Made by a program: the position numbers and the translations under genes. The notes beneath the pieces were generated by a model. The model ran no database searches. It was not told the DNA's origin and was given only the letters and a program-made list of their open reading frames with translations. 64,000 nucleotides of DNA from positions 248,001-312,000 of the forward strand of contig JAUFSD010000012.1 in assembly GCA_033030425.1 (NCBI GenBank), given 5' to 3'. The DNA comes from Verpa conica. Lineage: Eukaryota > Ascomycota > Pezizomycetes > Pezizales > Morchellaceae. The first letter of the stretch is position 1, and each line of letters starts with the position of its first letter. Below, one piece after another: positions 1 to 11,016 of this stretch.

Positions 1-810
1 TTGCCTAGTAAAAATAGGAGTGTAATCATAGGATACTAGAGAAAAAATATATTTACTTTGAGCTGATAGAAAATTCATTATCCTATCTCAGTACCCTTGG
101 GTCTACTTACAGACCAATATTCTATTACTTGTATAGTATAATTTACCAGTTGCTTAAAAGTGATTCTTATATCCTATATGTCTCTGAGAAATATCTTTTG
201 AGTGCTAGCTATCCATTACATGTGCTGGTATTTATTTGCATAGATTGGGTGTTGAAATATATTGAATCTTGTTAAATAGCCATATGATGAAAAAATACAC
301 CATCTATAGAGTCTGATAGATAATACCTAATAGTTAACTATAGCTATTCTATTTAAAAAGATAGCTTTAATGCCCTCTTAGGCAATTCCCAAAAATGCGG
401 CAGCCTAATATATCCATAGACTCTTGATTTTTACTTGGTAGTAGTGGTTCAATGCTACTTAGTACAAATATTTCCCTTTAGTAGAGCCCCTACAGAGGTT
501 ATGAGATGAGCTATAAGACTACAATGTTTTCTTCCTGTATTTCTGACCTCTTAGTATCTCCTACAAAAATATCTAAACACTCTGAGTTTTATGGAATTTA
601 TAATATGTTAGGAAGGGGGGTCATTTTTGGTGCGCTTGCCAAGAGGGCGATCACTTTCTTGAAATGCGAGTATATGTGCGTCTATTGCTTGATTTGCTCT
701 CGCCACCTCCTGAGCCGGGAAACGGCTGGCGGCAACCTCTGACCGAGTGGGCTTTATGGCAAATTGTGTTTGGGATTTGTGTTTCTACTGCTAGCTACCG
801 CATAACCTGG
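1..810. other. AT-rich intergenic stretch, no gene seen
   Basis: No reading frame here has a convincing start, codon pattern or splice structure. The sequence is AT-rich and scattered with stops on both strands. Short frames such as the one near 506-742 encode no recognisable motif. Confidence 0.6.
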
Positions 811-1007
811 CGAGACCGATAATCGCGCTAGGAGGTTGAAATAAGAATTGGCAAAGCACTTAACTCTCAAAGGAAGCTACTATCCCTAAATAAGCAAAGA
901 AAAGCGAAGGAGGTATCTCTCTTGGTATAGTAAGTGGCGAAAACAGTTGCTGCTAAACTCTTCTTAGGGAGATTGTCCAGCCACACTTTGTTTAGACGTC
1001 TTAGTGC
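811..1007 (+). repeat. Dispersed repeat, copy 1 (197 bp)
   Basis: This 197-base segment is repeated at 25059-25255 in the same orientation with only about a dozen differences by eye and the same length. Both copies start at CGAGACCGA and end at CTTAGTGC, and similarity stops sharply on both sides. No terminal inverted repeat or coding capacity is seen. It could be a fragment of a larger mobile element such as an LTR piece or a non-autonomous element. The class cannot be told from two copies. Confidence 0.85.
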
Positions 1008-3033
1008 GGTTCTCAGTCTCGCCAGATTTTGTGGTAGGTCCGGGTAGTGTGGGGTAAGTGGCGAATAGGTTCGCTTGAAACTATCCTAGGTTGTGTCTGC
1101 AAAAGGACCTAATTGCGAATAGTAGATGCTTTAAATTGTTTTTCTGAAATGGGGAGTGGGTAGCGTTAAATATCTGAAACTGGGAATCGGATTTATATAG
1201 AAGGGAAGAAATTTAAATTCTAGAGGTATACGTGATGGTCTATGATATACTGGTGCTTACCCCTCGTCTGGTTTCTTTCCTAGATATCTGCCAGAAATAT
1301 GAACTTTGCTGATTTAGAAGATTAGGAGGATCTAATTGTGCCTGCTGATAGGGGCGGTACAACCCATTGATTTTGCAGGGATCCCACCACAAGTAGGCAT
1401 GTACTTATCTGAATACATTCATAAAAACCCGTATAGATGCACATGTGGATGGCCTAAGTTTGTTTCGCTTCTGCTTATCTTTTTTGTTCCTGTTTCATAT
1501 TCACTCTTGTGCTTGCTTCATGTATTTATGAATAATCATCATCATCAACTTTTGTGCTTGCTGGCCTCCTCAGTTACTCTTATATCCAATACAATTCAGT
1601 TTCCCGGCTCAGACTTCACTCCCATAACCAGAATTATCAATCCTGTAATGCCCAAATCAAACAATGGCCCCACCAGATTGTAGGTCTTGGAGATATTATA
1701 ACGGCTAGAGAATATCTTCTATACCATTCGAATACATAATGTGTACACTCTTTCATTTTCAGAATGTTGGTATTCCGGTTGCCACTACTATAAATACGTT
1801 CCCGTGGGGGACATGGTGGCGCATCGGTGGCGCTTCAATAGTAACACCAGTCTAGCCAATAAATGGCTATAGTAGAGTCCGGAGATATTCAGCGGGCGTC
1901 TGGCAAGTGAATTTGATTTAGCACGCAGACCATTGGCCAAGGGGTAACCCCGCACTCCAAGCACAACGCGGGCAGGCTACCACTGCATACCGTTCGTATT
2001 GCTAGTTTGAAGGCTACAAGGCTAATGTGTTTTTCGTCTGCGGGATCAAGTGCCTGTAGACAGGGTAAGGTTTAAGGCAGTGAACTTGTAATGGGGGGAT
2101 AATCACTGCATATGCAGTTGGTCTTGTTCCCGTAGAGAGAGTACACGGCGGTGCAAAACAATCTAATGTCTAGCCCTTTAGCACGAAGTTCGAGCTGTGA
2201 TTCCGGGCTGTGCCTGTACCTATGATTCATAGTGTCATCTTATCAGATCCTCATAGATATGCGCCCTACATGGAGCACGCAGCCTGGTTGGACAATTCCG
2301 GGAACTTGATATGCAAGTGGTGCACCCACCAATCGATAGGCGTTCCTTGCACTCTGCACACTCGCGCTCAAACAGGTCTCACACAAGGCCCTGTCTCTCA
2401 ACCCCATCTCAAACACGCTGGGATCGCCTGGCGATCACTGGTCTGATAGAGTGCGTCAGTGGGACCCGCAGATCCTCTGGGGGCCAGCGACAACTGCAGG
2501 CGAGGTGTCTTAGCGAGGTGTGGGAACGGCATCCGAGTGGAGTGTGGGGGAATGGGTTTTGCCGGTTGTGTGGGCAGGGAAGCTGGACGCGAGTGGTGAT
2601 GGTAGCGAGGGGAGTACTCGAGTGCCTACTCTGCCCACTCTCCTCTGCCCACTCTGCTCTACCCACTCTCCTCTCCTCTCCCACTCTCCCGCTGCTACCG
2701 CTGGATGCACGAGTGAGGGCCTATGAGTGACGCAATGGCTCACCACTGTGCCCGAGTGAGAAGCGATGATTAATCGGGGGACTCAGCTGCATCCCCGGCC
2801 GCATCACAGCATCACTGCATCCTCTCAGCACCCTCTGCGCCCATCCACTCTCTCCCACTCTCACCCACTCTCTCACCCTCTCTCTCTCTCACCCTCTCCC
2901 CTCCCTGTCACTAGGTCTAACCCTAACCGCGACTCTATGGATATCTGCATCTTGTACGAGGCTGCAGTCTACCTGGCGACCCTCAACTCTTATTCCCTCT
3001 CCACCAGCAGCTACAACACCACAAACTATCACC
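1008..3033. other. Intergenic region upstream of the F-box gene
   Basis: No gene is supported. From about 2200 the base composition becomes visibly richer in G and C, which continues into the F-box gene. The last 200 bases before its start codon are pyrimidine-rich (about 2835-2903), as is common in leaders of fungal genes. Confidence 0.5.
2623..2692. repeat. Pyrimidine-rich minisatellite (CTCTGCCCACTCTCCT-like unit)
   Basis: About four degenerate units built on CCCACTCTSCTCT lie in tandem on the plus strand. A second run of CCACTCTC-type sequence lies at about 2835-2903. Overlapping open frames on both strands here are products of the low-complexity sequence and were not called as genes. 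Confidence 0.6.
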
Positions 3034-4137
3034 ATGTCGATCCTCGACCTTCCCTGCGAACTCTACCTTCTCATAGCCGACCATCTCACCTCCCCCCGCG
3101 ATGTCCACCACCTGCTCCTCGCCCACCGCGGTCTGGCGAACTTCATGAGACCCGTTCTCTTCCGCTATGCCTCTCACCCAACATACGCTGCTGCTGCCCT
3201 CTACTGCTTTGCCGCCAACCGCAACCTCGAAAGGATCCAATCGCACCTCACAGCCCTGCAAAAGTGGGGCACTCCCATTACAACAGACGCCGAGTCCATT
3301 CTCGCCCAGGGCCCAAACCTCATATGGGAGTCCCCCTGCGAGGGGTATCACGACTGGAACCACACCCTCGGCAAACTCGAGTTCCGCGCTAGATCCGCAG
3401 TGCAGCGCGCACTGCACTGGGCAGTCATCAACAACAAGCCCTCAATGATCCAGCTCCTCCTGTCACAGGGCGCCGAAGTCGACTATCGAGACCCAAAAAC
3501 CGGCGGGAAAGCCATCGACCACGCGATCCGCCAAGGAAGCGTCGAGATCGTCAAAGTGCTCATCGACAACGGCGCAGACGTAACTGTGTGGGAGCCGAAA
3601 TGCGGAAGCCTCCTACACTGCATGATCGGGTGCATGCGTAGCCCGATCACATTCATAGTGGGGAGAGAGCAGATATACAGAGAGATCATGGTACTCCTAC
3701 TCAAAGGCGGTGCAAACATCGCTGTTCGAGACACATACGGCCAAACGGCTCTCCACCTCGCCATCCTCTGTTGGCATACCGCCATCCCGCTCCTGCTCGA
3801 ATGGGGCGCTGATGTCAATGCCCGCGACGAGAAAGGAAACACACCGCTCCATCTGGCTGTAGTCACCACGCCCTCCATAACGGTTCCTACCCTACTGAAG
3901 CACGGCGCGGACCCAACGATTAAAAACATGCACGGACATTTCCCGGTGTGTCTGGCAAACAGATTAACCCCCTACGGCACCGTCAACGCCCTGACGATTG
4001 CGGCGGAACATCACCCGGTCAAATGTTGCAGATCGGTTCCGCCGGAGTATACGACTGATGAGATGAGGTTGATACCGTTTAGGAATATGAGAGCGAGTGT
4101 ATGGCCGGTCCCTAATTGTAGTCGGAGTACCCGATGA
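3034..4137 (+). CDS. F-box / ankyrin-repeat protein
   Basis: Single-exon gene for 367 residues. Residues 4-46 match an F-box: a LDLPCEL opening, Leu-rich helices and a VLFRYAS end. In ascomycetes this motif usually bridges a substrate to an SCF ubiquitin ligase through Skp1. Residues about 125-320 form five or six ankyrin repeats, with TALHLAI, TPLHLAV and GADVNARD among them, and would be the substrate-binding part. The ATG at 3034 is the first in frame before the F-box and follows a pyrimidine-rich leader. It is the only confident plus-strand gene in the window. Its composition is clearly more GC-rich than the flanks and than the ankyrin genes further right, and its repeats do not resemble their SCQDNNGRTALHDA type. 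It is therefore probably unrelated to that family. The target is unknown. Confidence 0.85.
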   Translation: MSILDLPCELYLLIADHLTSPRDVHHLLLAHRGLANFMRPVLFRYASHPTYAAAALYCFAANRNLERIQSHLTALQKWGTPITTDAESILAQGPNLIWESPCEGYHDWNHTLGKLEFRARSAVQRALHWAVINNKPSMIQLLLSQGAEVDYRDPKTGGKAIDHAIRQGSVEIVKVLIDNGADVTVWEPKCGSLLHCMIGCMRSPITFIVGREQIYREIMVLLLKGGANIAVRDTYGQTALHLAILCWHTAIPLLLEWGADVNARDEKGNTPLHLAVVTTPSITVPTLLKHGADPTIKNMHGHFPVCLANRLTPYGTVNALTIAAEHHPVKCCRSVPPEYTTDEMRLIPFRNMRASVWPVPNCSRSTR

Positions 4138-5799
4138 TATGAGGAGGGAGAGAGAGGTTTGTTTCTTGGGTAATACTGTCTAATTGATTTGTATATACTC
4201 GGGGGCCTCTATTCTGGTTTTGTTTATTTTTTTCTCAAAAGGTCGAATGTTGGATTTTCCTTTTTTAAGAGGGGGAGGGTTCTATATATTTTTATTGTGG
4301 TTGTAGGATGGTCGTATTTGGTGTGGAGCTGGATACCAGTGTAAATAAAAAATACACGTCTCGGAATAGGTATGTATAACCCTTCCTCTTGATTAACATG
4401 AAGCTAATAATTGGTGTTTCAGGTGATTGCGTCATTCTATTGAAAGTACGTCATGGTAGGGGGTCCGGGTCTTTACATGACTATCAGGACACCTGTGATT
4501 GGATAATATTATTGTTATTATTATTATTATTAGAAAGAATCTCTATCTAGTATATTAAAAATAAAAAATTAATACAAAAGGAGTTGGAATAAGATTTTTT
4601 TTTCTTTCTTCTTTGTCTCAAATTCCTCGTGACTTTATAAGAACCTAATCCCGAGTCGGAAAGTCTGTGCGTGTAATCTAGATATTGCGCAATTTAAAGC
4701 GCGGAGATCGTGTCTTATACTTTATTCTAACCTCTTAGCGTGTGTACTAGTGGTAGTACTATCTTGATTACCCTCTGATTATGGGGATTTGTGTGAGTGA
4801 TGGGTTATGAATGAATACGGAAACAATTTTTTTCGGGAGATATTTCACGGTCTCTAGGGATAGAGATAAAGTCAAAGCTCAATACTGCAGCAAGACTATT
4901 TTTCGTATAGAAACTCTTAATGAGGGGCTAGGGGGGGGGAGTGATTGGCTTCACGGTGAATTGGTTTACTTAGATTACTTTGTGATGATCAGCCTTTCCT
5001 ATAATTAATGATATCCACCCTATATATATAATATAAGGATATAATACTACTCTAATTTCATATTCTCATAGGGCGATCTCGCTGTATATTTAATTCTGTC
5101 TGGTCGGGGAGTGCGTACCTTACAAGGTAATTATTCTTATAGCCCGATGCCTTAATTATAGGGCGATTGTGCTGTATATAAGTTAACTCTCCGGTCAATC
5201 TGGCGTATGACCTGAATTGAATGAATGAATGAATTAATCATAAGTACCTGGGGTATGGCCTTTTTGGGTGTAATATTCCTTAAAAAGGTCTTTGCACATA
5301 CCTACCTAGGTTTTCAAGGTGGCTCTACAAAACCTAAGTACCTTAGGGCGTTAGAAGATCTTGATGTGAGATAACCGGGGTTAGGGCTTCATGTATTATG
5401 ATTAATCAGTCATGTGAGATATTTCCTTTCCATCTAGAAAGAGGTTGTTGATTGCTTTGTATTTACAAAAATATGAAAGCAAAACATAACAGAAACATTT
5501 AATCTAATACTTTTCCAGACCTGTATGCCAGCTATTGAAAGAAAGAAAAAGATTTAACCAAGGAAATATAACCTACATATATATAAATACGCTCCTAATA
5601 CAAATAAAATAGCCATATCCGACATCAGAGTACTTATAGTTAATTCATTCATCCATTCGTCCTACATTATCACCCTAAGTCAAACCAGTCATTCAATCCT
5701 AGAAAATCCGCCAACTCTCCTCAATACCCACATAGATACCGCCTCCGCCCATATCAATATCGCCCATCTATCTAGTTTTAAAAAGAGATTCCCCGCTAT
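4138..5799. other. AT-rich intergenic region
   Basis: No gene is supported. A roughly 35-base imperfect direct repeat beginning TAGGGCGAT occurs at about 5069 and 5159. There are also short GAAT and TTA simple repeats. The stretch separates the 3' ends of the convergent F-box gene and ankyrin gene A. Confidence 0.5.
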
Positions 5800-8700
5800 T
5801 CACGGATCTTCAACTATTTCCATGAAGTTGTCACTTAGGATTATATTACCCGGTATACAACCATCTTGTACATGAAGGTCATTTGAGGGATTTTCTTGCC
5901 CTAATCCATCAAGATCCGTCAAAGAACCCCAATCAACACTCTGTATATTTGAAGGATCTTGGTCTGGTATTTGGAAATCGGTAAGCTGCTGAGCTTCATG
6001 TAGTAGAGCTGAAAAGCTACTAATAGTGGTATTTTGGTCGTGGTTCTGGTTTCCAAGATCTCCGCCGGTCTCCTCTGAGAGTAGTTGTTGGCCTTCATTT
6101 TGGAGCGCAAGGGGTTCATGAAGTGACTTTGGGATGCTAGACTGCTGACCTTCGGGTGGCTCGATCGGGGGGTTATGAACAGCGGTATCATACTCATTGG
6201 ACTCGGTGCCGGATTCGTCCCGGCAGTCAATAGAGGTTATTAAGACTTCAATCTCCTCTTGCCAATCTATTTCCACTTTTGTCAATAATTTGTATGCGGA
6301 ACTAGATGCAAGGGTAGGCCTACATGGATCTGGTATATATAAAGGAAACAAGGTTTCGTAGATTCTTTCCCAAGTCTTTACTTTCTTTATATCATTAGCT
6401 TTTTGTTGGATCTTCTCTTCCTCAGATGGGTCATAGGTCGTCGGTTTTTTGCAATCATCGCCGTCCAAATGCTGGTTGATTTTTTCTTGAGTAGAAGCTC
6501 GAAATATTTTGCACCGATGGCATTGAACCCCTAGATGTGACTTGCAATGACTTCTTTATTTGGAGATTATGTCAGTGCTTCTATGCAATCTTCAGTCGTT
6601 GGAGGCATGAGATCATACTTCACTACATCTAACTTGTGATTGCGCCATTTAGCACACTCCAGATTTTTTAGGGGATCGTTTTTGTGGTAAGGACAGGCAA
6701 GTGGCCTTTTGGGCTTGCCAAGTGATTTATTTTGGCCTTCTCTGTTTTTCTTTCGCCTTTTATTAGGCCGACCAGAAGCATCATCATCTTCTTGGCTGCC
6801 CGAATTCTCTGTAGACCTTTGGGACGAGGACCGTTTTCGTGTGATTCTCTCTTTACCTTTCCCCTCCCTCCTTTCTCCGTCCCCACAGCTCCGGAAATTA
6901 CCGGTGTTCTTTGTACAAGAAAATACTTCCGAGCTGCAGTTACTATCACCTTCTGAAACCGTCTCCATTTCATCGTCACCACTCTCTAGTTCATCCTCAT
7001 CCTCATCCTCATCCTCATCCTCATCCCCATCCCCATCTCCATCTCCATCCTCATCCCCGTATGCTAAAATTGTATTTTCTGTGGAAGGCCATGGTGTTGC
7101 GGGTGCAGAGTCTCCAGATAAGGTGCCACTAGATGTGCCATCACTTTGTGTCGTTGGCTCTGGGGGTTTGTTGTCGCTTTGGTCGCCGCTCTCTGGCTGA
7201 TTTTTGGGGGTATGGGGCCTGGGAACTTTGGGTGAAATATCCTCTTTAATATTGGCCTCTAATCCACCCGTATTTTCTTCGTATGTACTGGTATCTCCAG
7301 GCTTAGGCGAATCGAAATATGTGTCGAGATGAGAGGGGTGATTATGACAGCTACTATCGTCACCGGAGTCCGCCTTTATTTCGTCATGGTCATCTTTAAT
7401 GGTAGTATTTGTGTCACGACCATCAGAAACAATGCCCATTTGTGTAGTTAGCTCTAGCCTGCCCAAAGGATTTAGGGTCGTCTTTTTGAGTCCGACACTT
7501 CTAGTCTTTTCTTTCTCCTCCTCTAAAAAGCGGATTATTTCCTGGTACCCTCTAGACTGTGCTATATCCATGGGCGTACGCATATGTTTGTCCTGCAAAA
7601 AGATGTTGGCTCCAAGCCTTACAAGTTCCGTGATCATCTCGAACTTGCCTGTATTGGCTGCATAGTGGAGTGGAGTAAGTTTATTGTAGTCCTGGCACGA
7701 AATGTAGGCTCCATTCTCATGAAGTAGCGTGACAATAGAATATCTGCCTTCAGCTGCTGCATCATGGAGTGCAGTTCGCCCAGTGCTGTCCTTACACGAG
7801 ACATCGGCCCCATTCTTAAGAAGTATTGAGATAATAAAGTAGTACTGCCCGTGAACTGCCTGGAGTGATTTCAAGGCACCCAAATCATACCTATTTGGAT
7901 GTCCCAAGCAACATACTTGTGCACCAATAGATCCCTGTATCTTTAGCGCGCCTTTAGACTGCTCCGGGAAGCATACTGGACCGCTCTTTCTAGCTGCTTG
8001 GTCGTAGGATTCTTGGTAAGGGATGCCATCATTCTCTATTAGTTCGGGGAAAATAGAGTAACCAGTTCCTGCTGCTGCTGCGTCGTGGAGTGCGGTGCGC
8101 CCATTGCGGTCCTGACATGAGACGTCGGCCTTACTGTCGAGTAGTAGCTGAACAACAGGATAGCAACCCCCGGCCGCCGCATCATGAAGTGGGGTGCGCC
8201 CATTGTTGTCCTGACACGAGGCGTCGGCCCTATGGCCGAGTAGTATCCCGACCACAAGATTGCTACCCCCGGCCGCCGCATCGTGGAGTGCGGTGCGCCC
8301 ATTGTGGTCTTGACATGAGGCGTCGGCCCCATTGTCCAGTAGTAGCCCGGCAATAAAATAAGAATCTCTGGCTGCTGCATCATGGAGCGCGGTGCGCCCA
8401 TTGAGGTCCTGACATGAGATGTCGACCTCATTGTTGAGTAGTATCGGGATAACATGCAAGTGATTCCCGGCCACCGCGTGGTGGAGTGCGGTGCGCCCAT
8501 TGTGGTCTTGACATGAGGCGTCGGCTCCATTGACGAGTAGTAGCTGGACACTACAGTGACAACCCTCGGCCGCCGCATCGTGGAGTGCGGTACGTCCATT
8601 ATTATCCTTGCAATAGATATCGGCTTTACTTTTAAGTAATAGTTCGATAATAGAAGAGCTGTGTTTGGCTACTGCATCATGGAGTACGGTGCGCCCATTT

Positions 8701-9442
8701 TTGTCCTTGTGCAAGACATTTGCCCCATTTTCAATTAATAGCTGGAAAATAGAATAACTGTCCCCAGCTGATGGGATTGTGGTAATAGAATAGTCGATTC
8801 TTACCGCTGCGTCGTGGAGTGGGGTACGTCCGCTGTGGTCCTCGTGTGAGACATCGGCTCCACACTCAAGTAATTGTTCGATAACAGAATATCTGCCTTC
8901 AGCTACCGCATCGTGAAGTGCGGTACGTCCAGATTCATCTCGGTAATTGATGTTGTCTTTATTGCCAAGTAGCAAGGCAAGAGAAGTGTCACCCGAAACT
9001 ACTTTGTGGGGTGCGGTGCGTCCGTTGCCGTCCTGTAGCGAAGCGTCGACTCCTCTTGCAAGTAATCTGGAAAGGAAACGTTTATCGTCACTACATAGCG
9101 GTTTAAGCTTATATGTGCCTGTGTGTAAGGCGTTATTAGCTCCTACTTTGAATAGCCTGGAGACTACATGCCCATTCCTTCCGGGTATCATAAATATTAT
9201 AGGAAACGTTTGCTATGCTTACCGTTGCCGATACTATCGCTAGTATACTTGCTGATTTCTCCCTTCGGGCGAGTCTCCGTATTATTGCTGATTCTCCTAC
9301 TCGGTAGCCTACCGCTATCGTCGTCTGTGAATACAACTCCGCTATCTCCACTCCTGATACTATCATGTGACATAGGTTCAGATAAACTTCTCCTATTTCT
9401 TAGAACACTGGGTATGGACTCCTCGTGAAGGTGTTCGTCCAT
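5800..9442 (-). CDS. Ankyrin / C2H2-C2HC zinc-finger protein A (family member 1)
   Basis: Four exons: 9442-9223, 9145-6619, 6553-6324 and 6266-5800 (1147 residues, frame kept). ATG 9442 lies in a CCATGG context. Residues about 74-612 are ankyrin repeats with the unit DVSCQDNNGRTALHDAAA. Thirteen are clear and two in the middle have lost the motif. An acidic tract of about 27 residues lies near 767-793 and a basic PNKRRKK patch near 865. Finger 1 (ACPYHKNDPL...C...H...H, about 890-921) is split by the second intron. Finger 2 (C-X2-C-X13-H-X5-C) is followed by KTWERIYETLFPLYIPDP. The tail is polar and acidic. A nuclear ankyrin-scaffold or regulatory role is inferred from the basic patch and fingers. 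The DNA or partner bound is unknown. The first acceptor (CAAAG at 9146) is less standard, so the exon 1 join is the weakest part. Confidence 0.8.
6985..7062 (-). repeat. Hexanucleotide microsatellite coding the acidic tract of gene A
   Basis: A (CATCCT)n run with CATCCC and CATCTC variants lies in frame inside exon 2 of gene A. On the minus strand it encodes alternating Asp-Glu and Asp-Gly. The unit is a multiple of three, so length changes keep the frame. The matching segment of gene B is acidic but is coded by a less regular sequence. Confidence 0.85.
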
Positions 9443-9507
9443 GGCTCGAGTGGAAATCTATAGAGCGTGCTGGGGTAGGATCTAGAATATCGGTGATTGA
9501 CAACGCC

Positions 9508-9520
9508 GCTATATATACTA
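9508..9520 (-). promoter_or_regulatory. TATA-like element of gene A
   Basis: On the minus strand the sequence AGTATATATAGCG lies about 66 bases upstream of ATG 9442. Gene B has a related GTATACGTATATAGCC at nearly the same distance from its ATG, which supports both as core promoters. Confidence 0.5.
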
Positions 9521-9547
9521 GGTAGAAAATTGCAACGGTATAGGTAT

Positions 9548-9629
9548 GAGCTCCGGGCCAAGGGCTGTAGTAGGTTTTTGTAAAGGATTTGCGCCTAAAG
9601 GAAATCTTCGTTTTCCGGAGCTTCATGCG
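9548..9629 (-). promoter_or_regulatory. Conserved upstream block shared by genes A and B
   Basis: On the plus strand the core TTGCGCCT...CGGAGCTTCATGCGT (about 9588-9630), plus a second patch GAGCTCCGGGCCAAG (about 9548), recur in the same order upstream of gene B (14608-14650 and 14561-14577). Flanking sequence is much less alike. This could be a shared regulatory block or residual duplicated 5' sequence. Confidence 0.5.
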
Positions 9630-10095
9630 TCGGTGTTATAGCAGATAGGTGGAGTAGGGGAGTAGGTAGTGTTGAAGGTTGTGCTGAAAACCACATTACA
9701 CAGATTTTAGTTTAGTGTCACGTGATCGCTTTCACAACACGCTTTAGATTGTTGTAAGGCGCGTCTCCCAGAGCTTGGCGTGTTTCTCACGCAGATCCTA
9801 GCCTCTATCAAACCATAGAAATGAATCATATTTTTCACAGGTAGATACTAAGTAAAGGAGTATTGTAGGGTGTTATGAAAAGGACATTAAGGGAAATTGG
9901 ATGCTTTACCTAACAATTTACCCAACACAATAACCTACACATTTCCCAAGTATTTACTCTACTAAAAAAAAACCCAGTCCACTGGGAGTTGAACCTCTGC
10001 AGCTCAGTGCTATTCAGACCACTTATTATATAGACCATTTGTTGATATCTTTTGGCTTGATTCTTTGTCTATATTACCTCAGAAAATAGTAGGCA

Positions 10096-10286
10096 AAAGG
10101 ATAGGGGAAAGGGTAGGGAAAAGGGTAAGGGAGCGGAAAGGCTAAGGGAAAGGCTAGGGGAAAGGGTAAGGAAAAGGGTGGGGGAGCGGAAAGGGTAGGG
10201 GAAAGGGTAGGGGAAAGGGTAGGGGAAAGGGTAAGGGACAGGAAAGGGTAGGGGAAAAGGATAAGTAAAAGCAGTGGAAAGGGTAA
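10096..10286 (+). repeat. G-rich minisatellite, GGGGAAAGGGTA unit, G-quadruplex type
   Basis: About 15 units of AAAGGGTAGGGG and close variants lie in tandem on the plus strand. Between 10193 and 10245 runs of three or four G occur every 3-4 bases, which meets the usual G-quadruplex pattern. It is not the fungal telomere repeat. It lies downstream of gene B and upstream of gene A. Confidence 0.8.
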
Positions 10287-11016
10287 CTCTTAGTAAATGA
10301 ATCATAAAATGATTCAGGTGATTCATTTCCTACAAGCCTTGCAGGTAAATGTGTAGTTTATTGCCTTTTCCCAAGTTATTTGTATGAGGTAATGTGTACC
10401 TGATGCATATACATGGCCTAGTAGAGAGCTGCGTGAAGCATATTTAAATTTTGGGTTGGAAAATCTCTTTTAGGATACTAGAAAATACTCTTAAATATTA
10501 AGATTTATCTGAATTGTGACTGAACCTTAGGAGTAAAGATTATAGATAATTCTTTGTAATGGAGTACATAAATCTAAGTACCTTCAATCAGCTCTTGATG
10601 TAACCTTCCCTCGATCCCCATCCAGAAAGGTTAGTTACATGTAGTCAACCCCATCATGTTTGCTACGCTAGCGCGATAGTACTATAGCTATTTGATGAGT
10701 TATTCTAGTAACTAAATCATAAAAACTATGATTATTTAATGAGCCGAACAAAAAGGAAAAAGAAAAATAGTTAAAAGCATGTACTTAATAAATAAGGCAA
10801 AAAAGATGAGGGAGAAAAAGCGGTCCCACGATTTTCTAAAGTACTCTATAAATATACTAAACCTTTCCAGCTGTTCTTGCTTGCAGCTCAACCATAGTAT
10901 ATGAGACCTATACGTGCGTCCCCACCAAATAGGAGTATAACTGTTACTCGGCTGTAAATACCCTTCTAATCCCCAATTAACTCAAGATACAATCCAATAA
11001 AAACCCATCTCCTCCA

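Larger units (their letters stand above)
9443..11016. other. Intergenic region between genes A and B
   Basis: It holds the gene A promoter and the G-rich array at 10096-10286. No gene was found. The plus-strand sequence around 9966-10035 has a tRNA-like look but does not fold acceptably (see rejected items). Confidence 0.5.

Noticed and set aside
2917..2931. Telomere-like CTAACCCTAACC
   Set aside because: Only two units, inside pyrimidine-rich sequence; no array.
8039..8599. Long frames antiparallel or out of frame within the ankyrin arrays of A and B
   Set aside because: They repeat every 33 codons in step with the ankyrin units and are by-products of the repeated DNA.
9136..9366. Alternative minus-strand frame with SILAIVSATVSIANVSYNIYD, reminiscent of N-terminal domains of fungal NLR-type proteins
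   Set aside because: Its phase at the only good donor does not join the ankyrin exon, while the MDEHL frame does. The resemblance is short and hydrophobic, so probably chance.
9966..10035. tRNA-like sequence on the minus strand with a B-box-like GGTTCAACTCC followed by a T run
   Set aside because: Only about 61 bases span the possible acceptor arms, and the T-arm stem pairs at only two of five positions. At best a tRNA or SINE relic.
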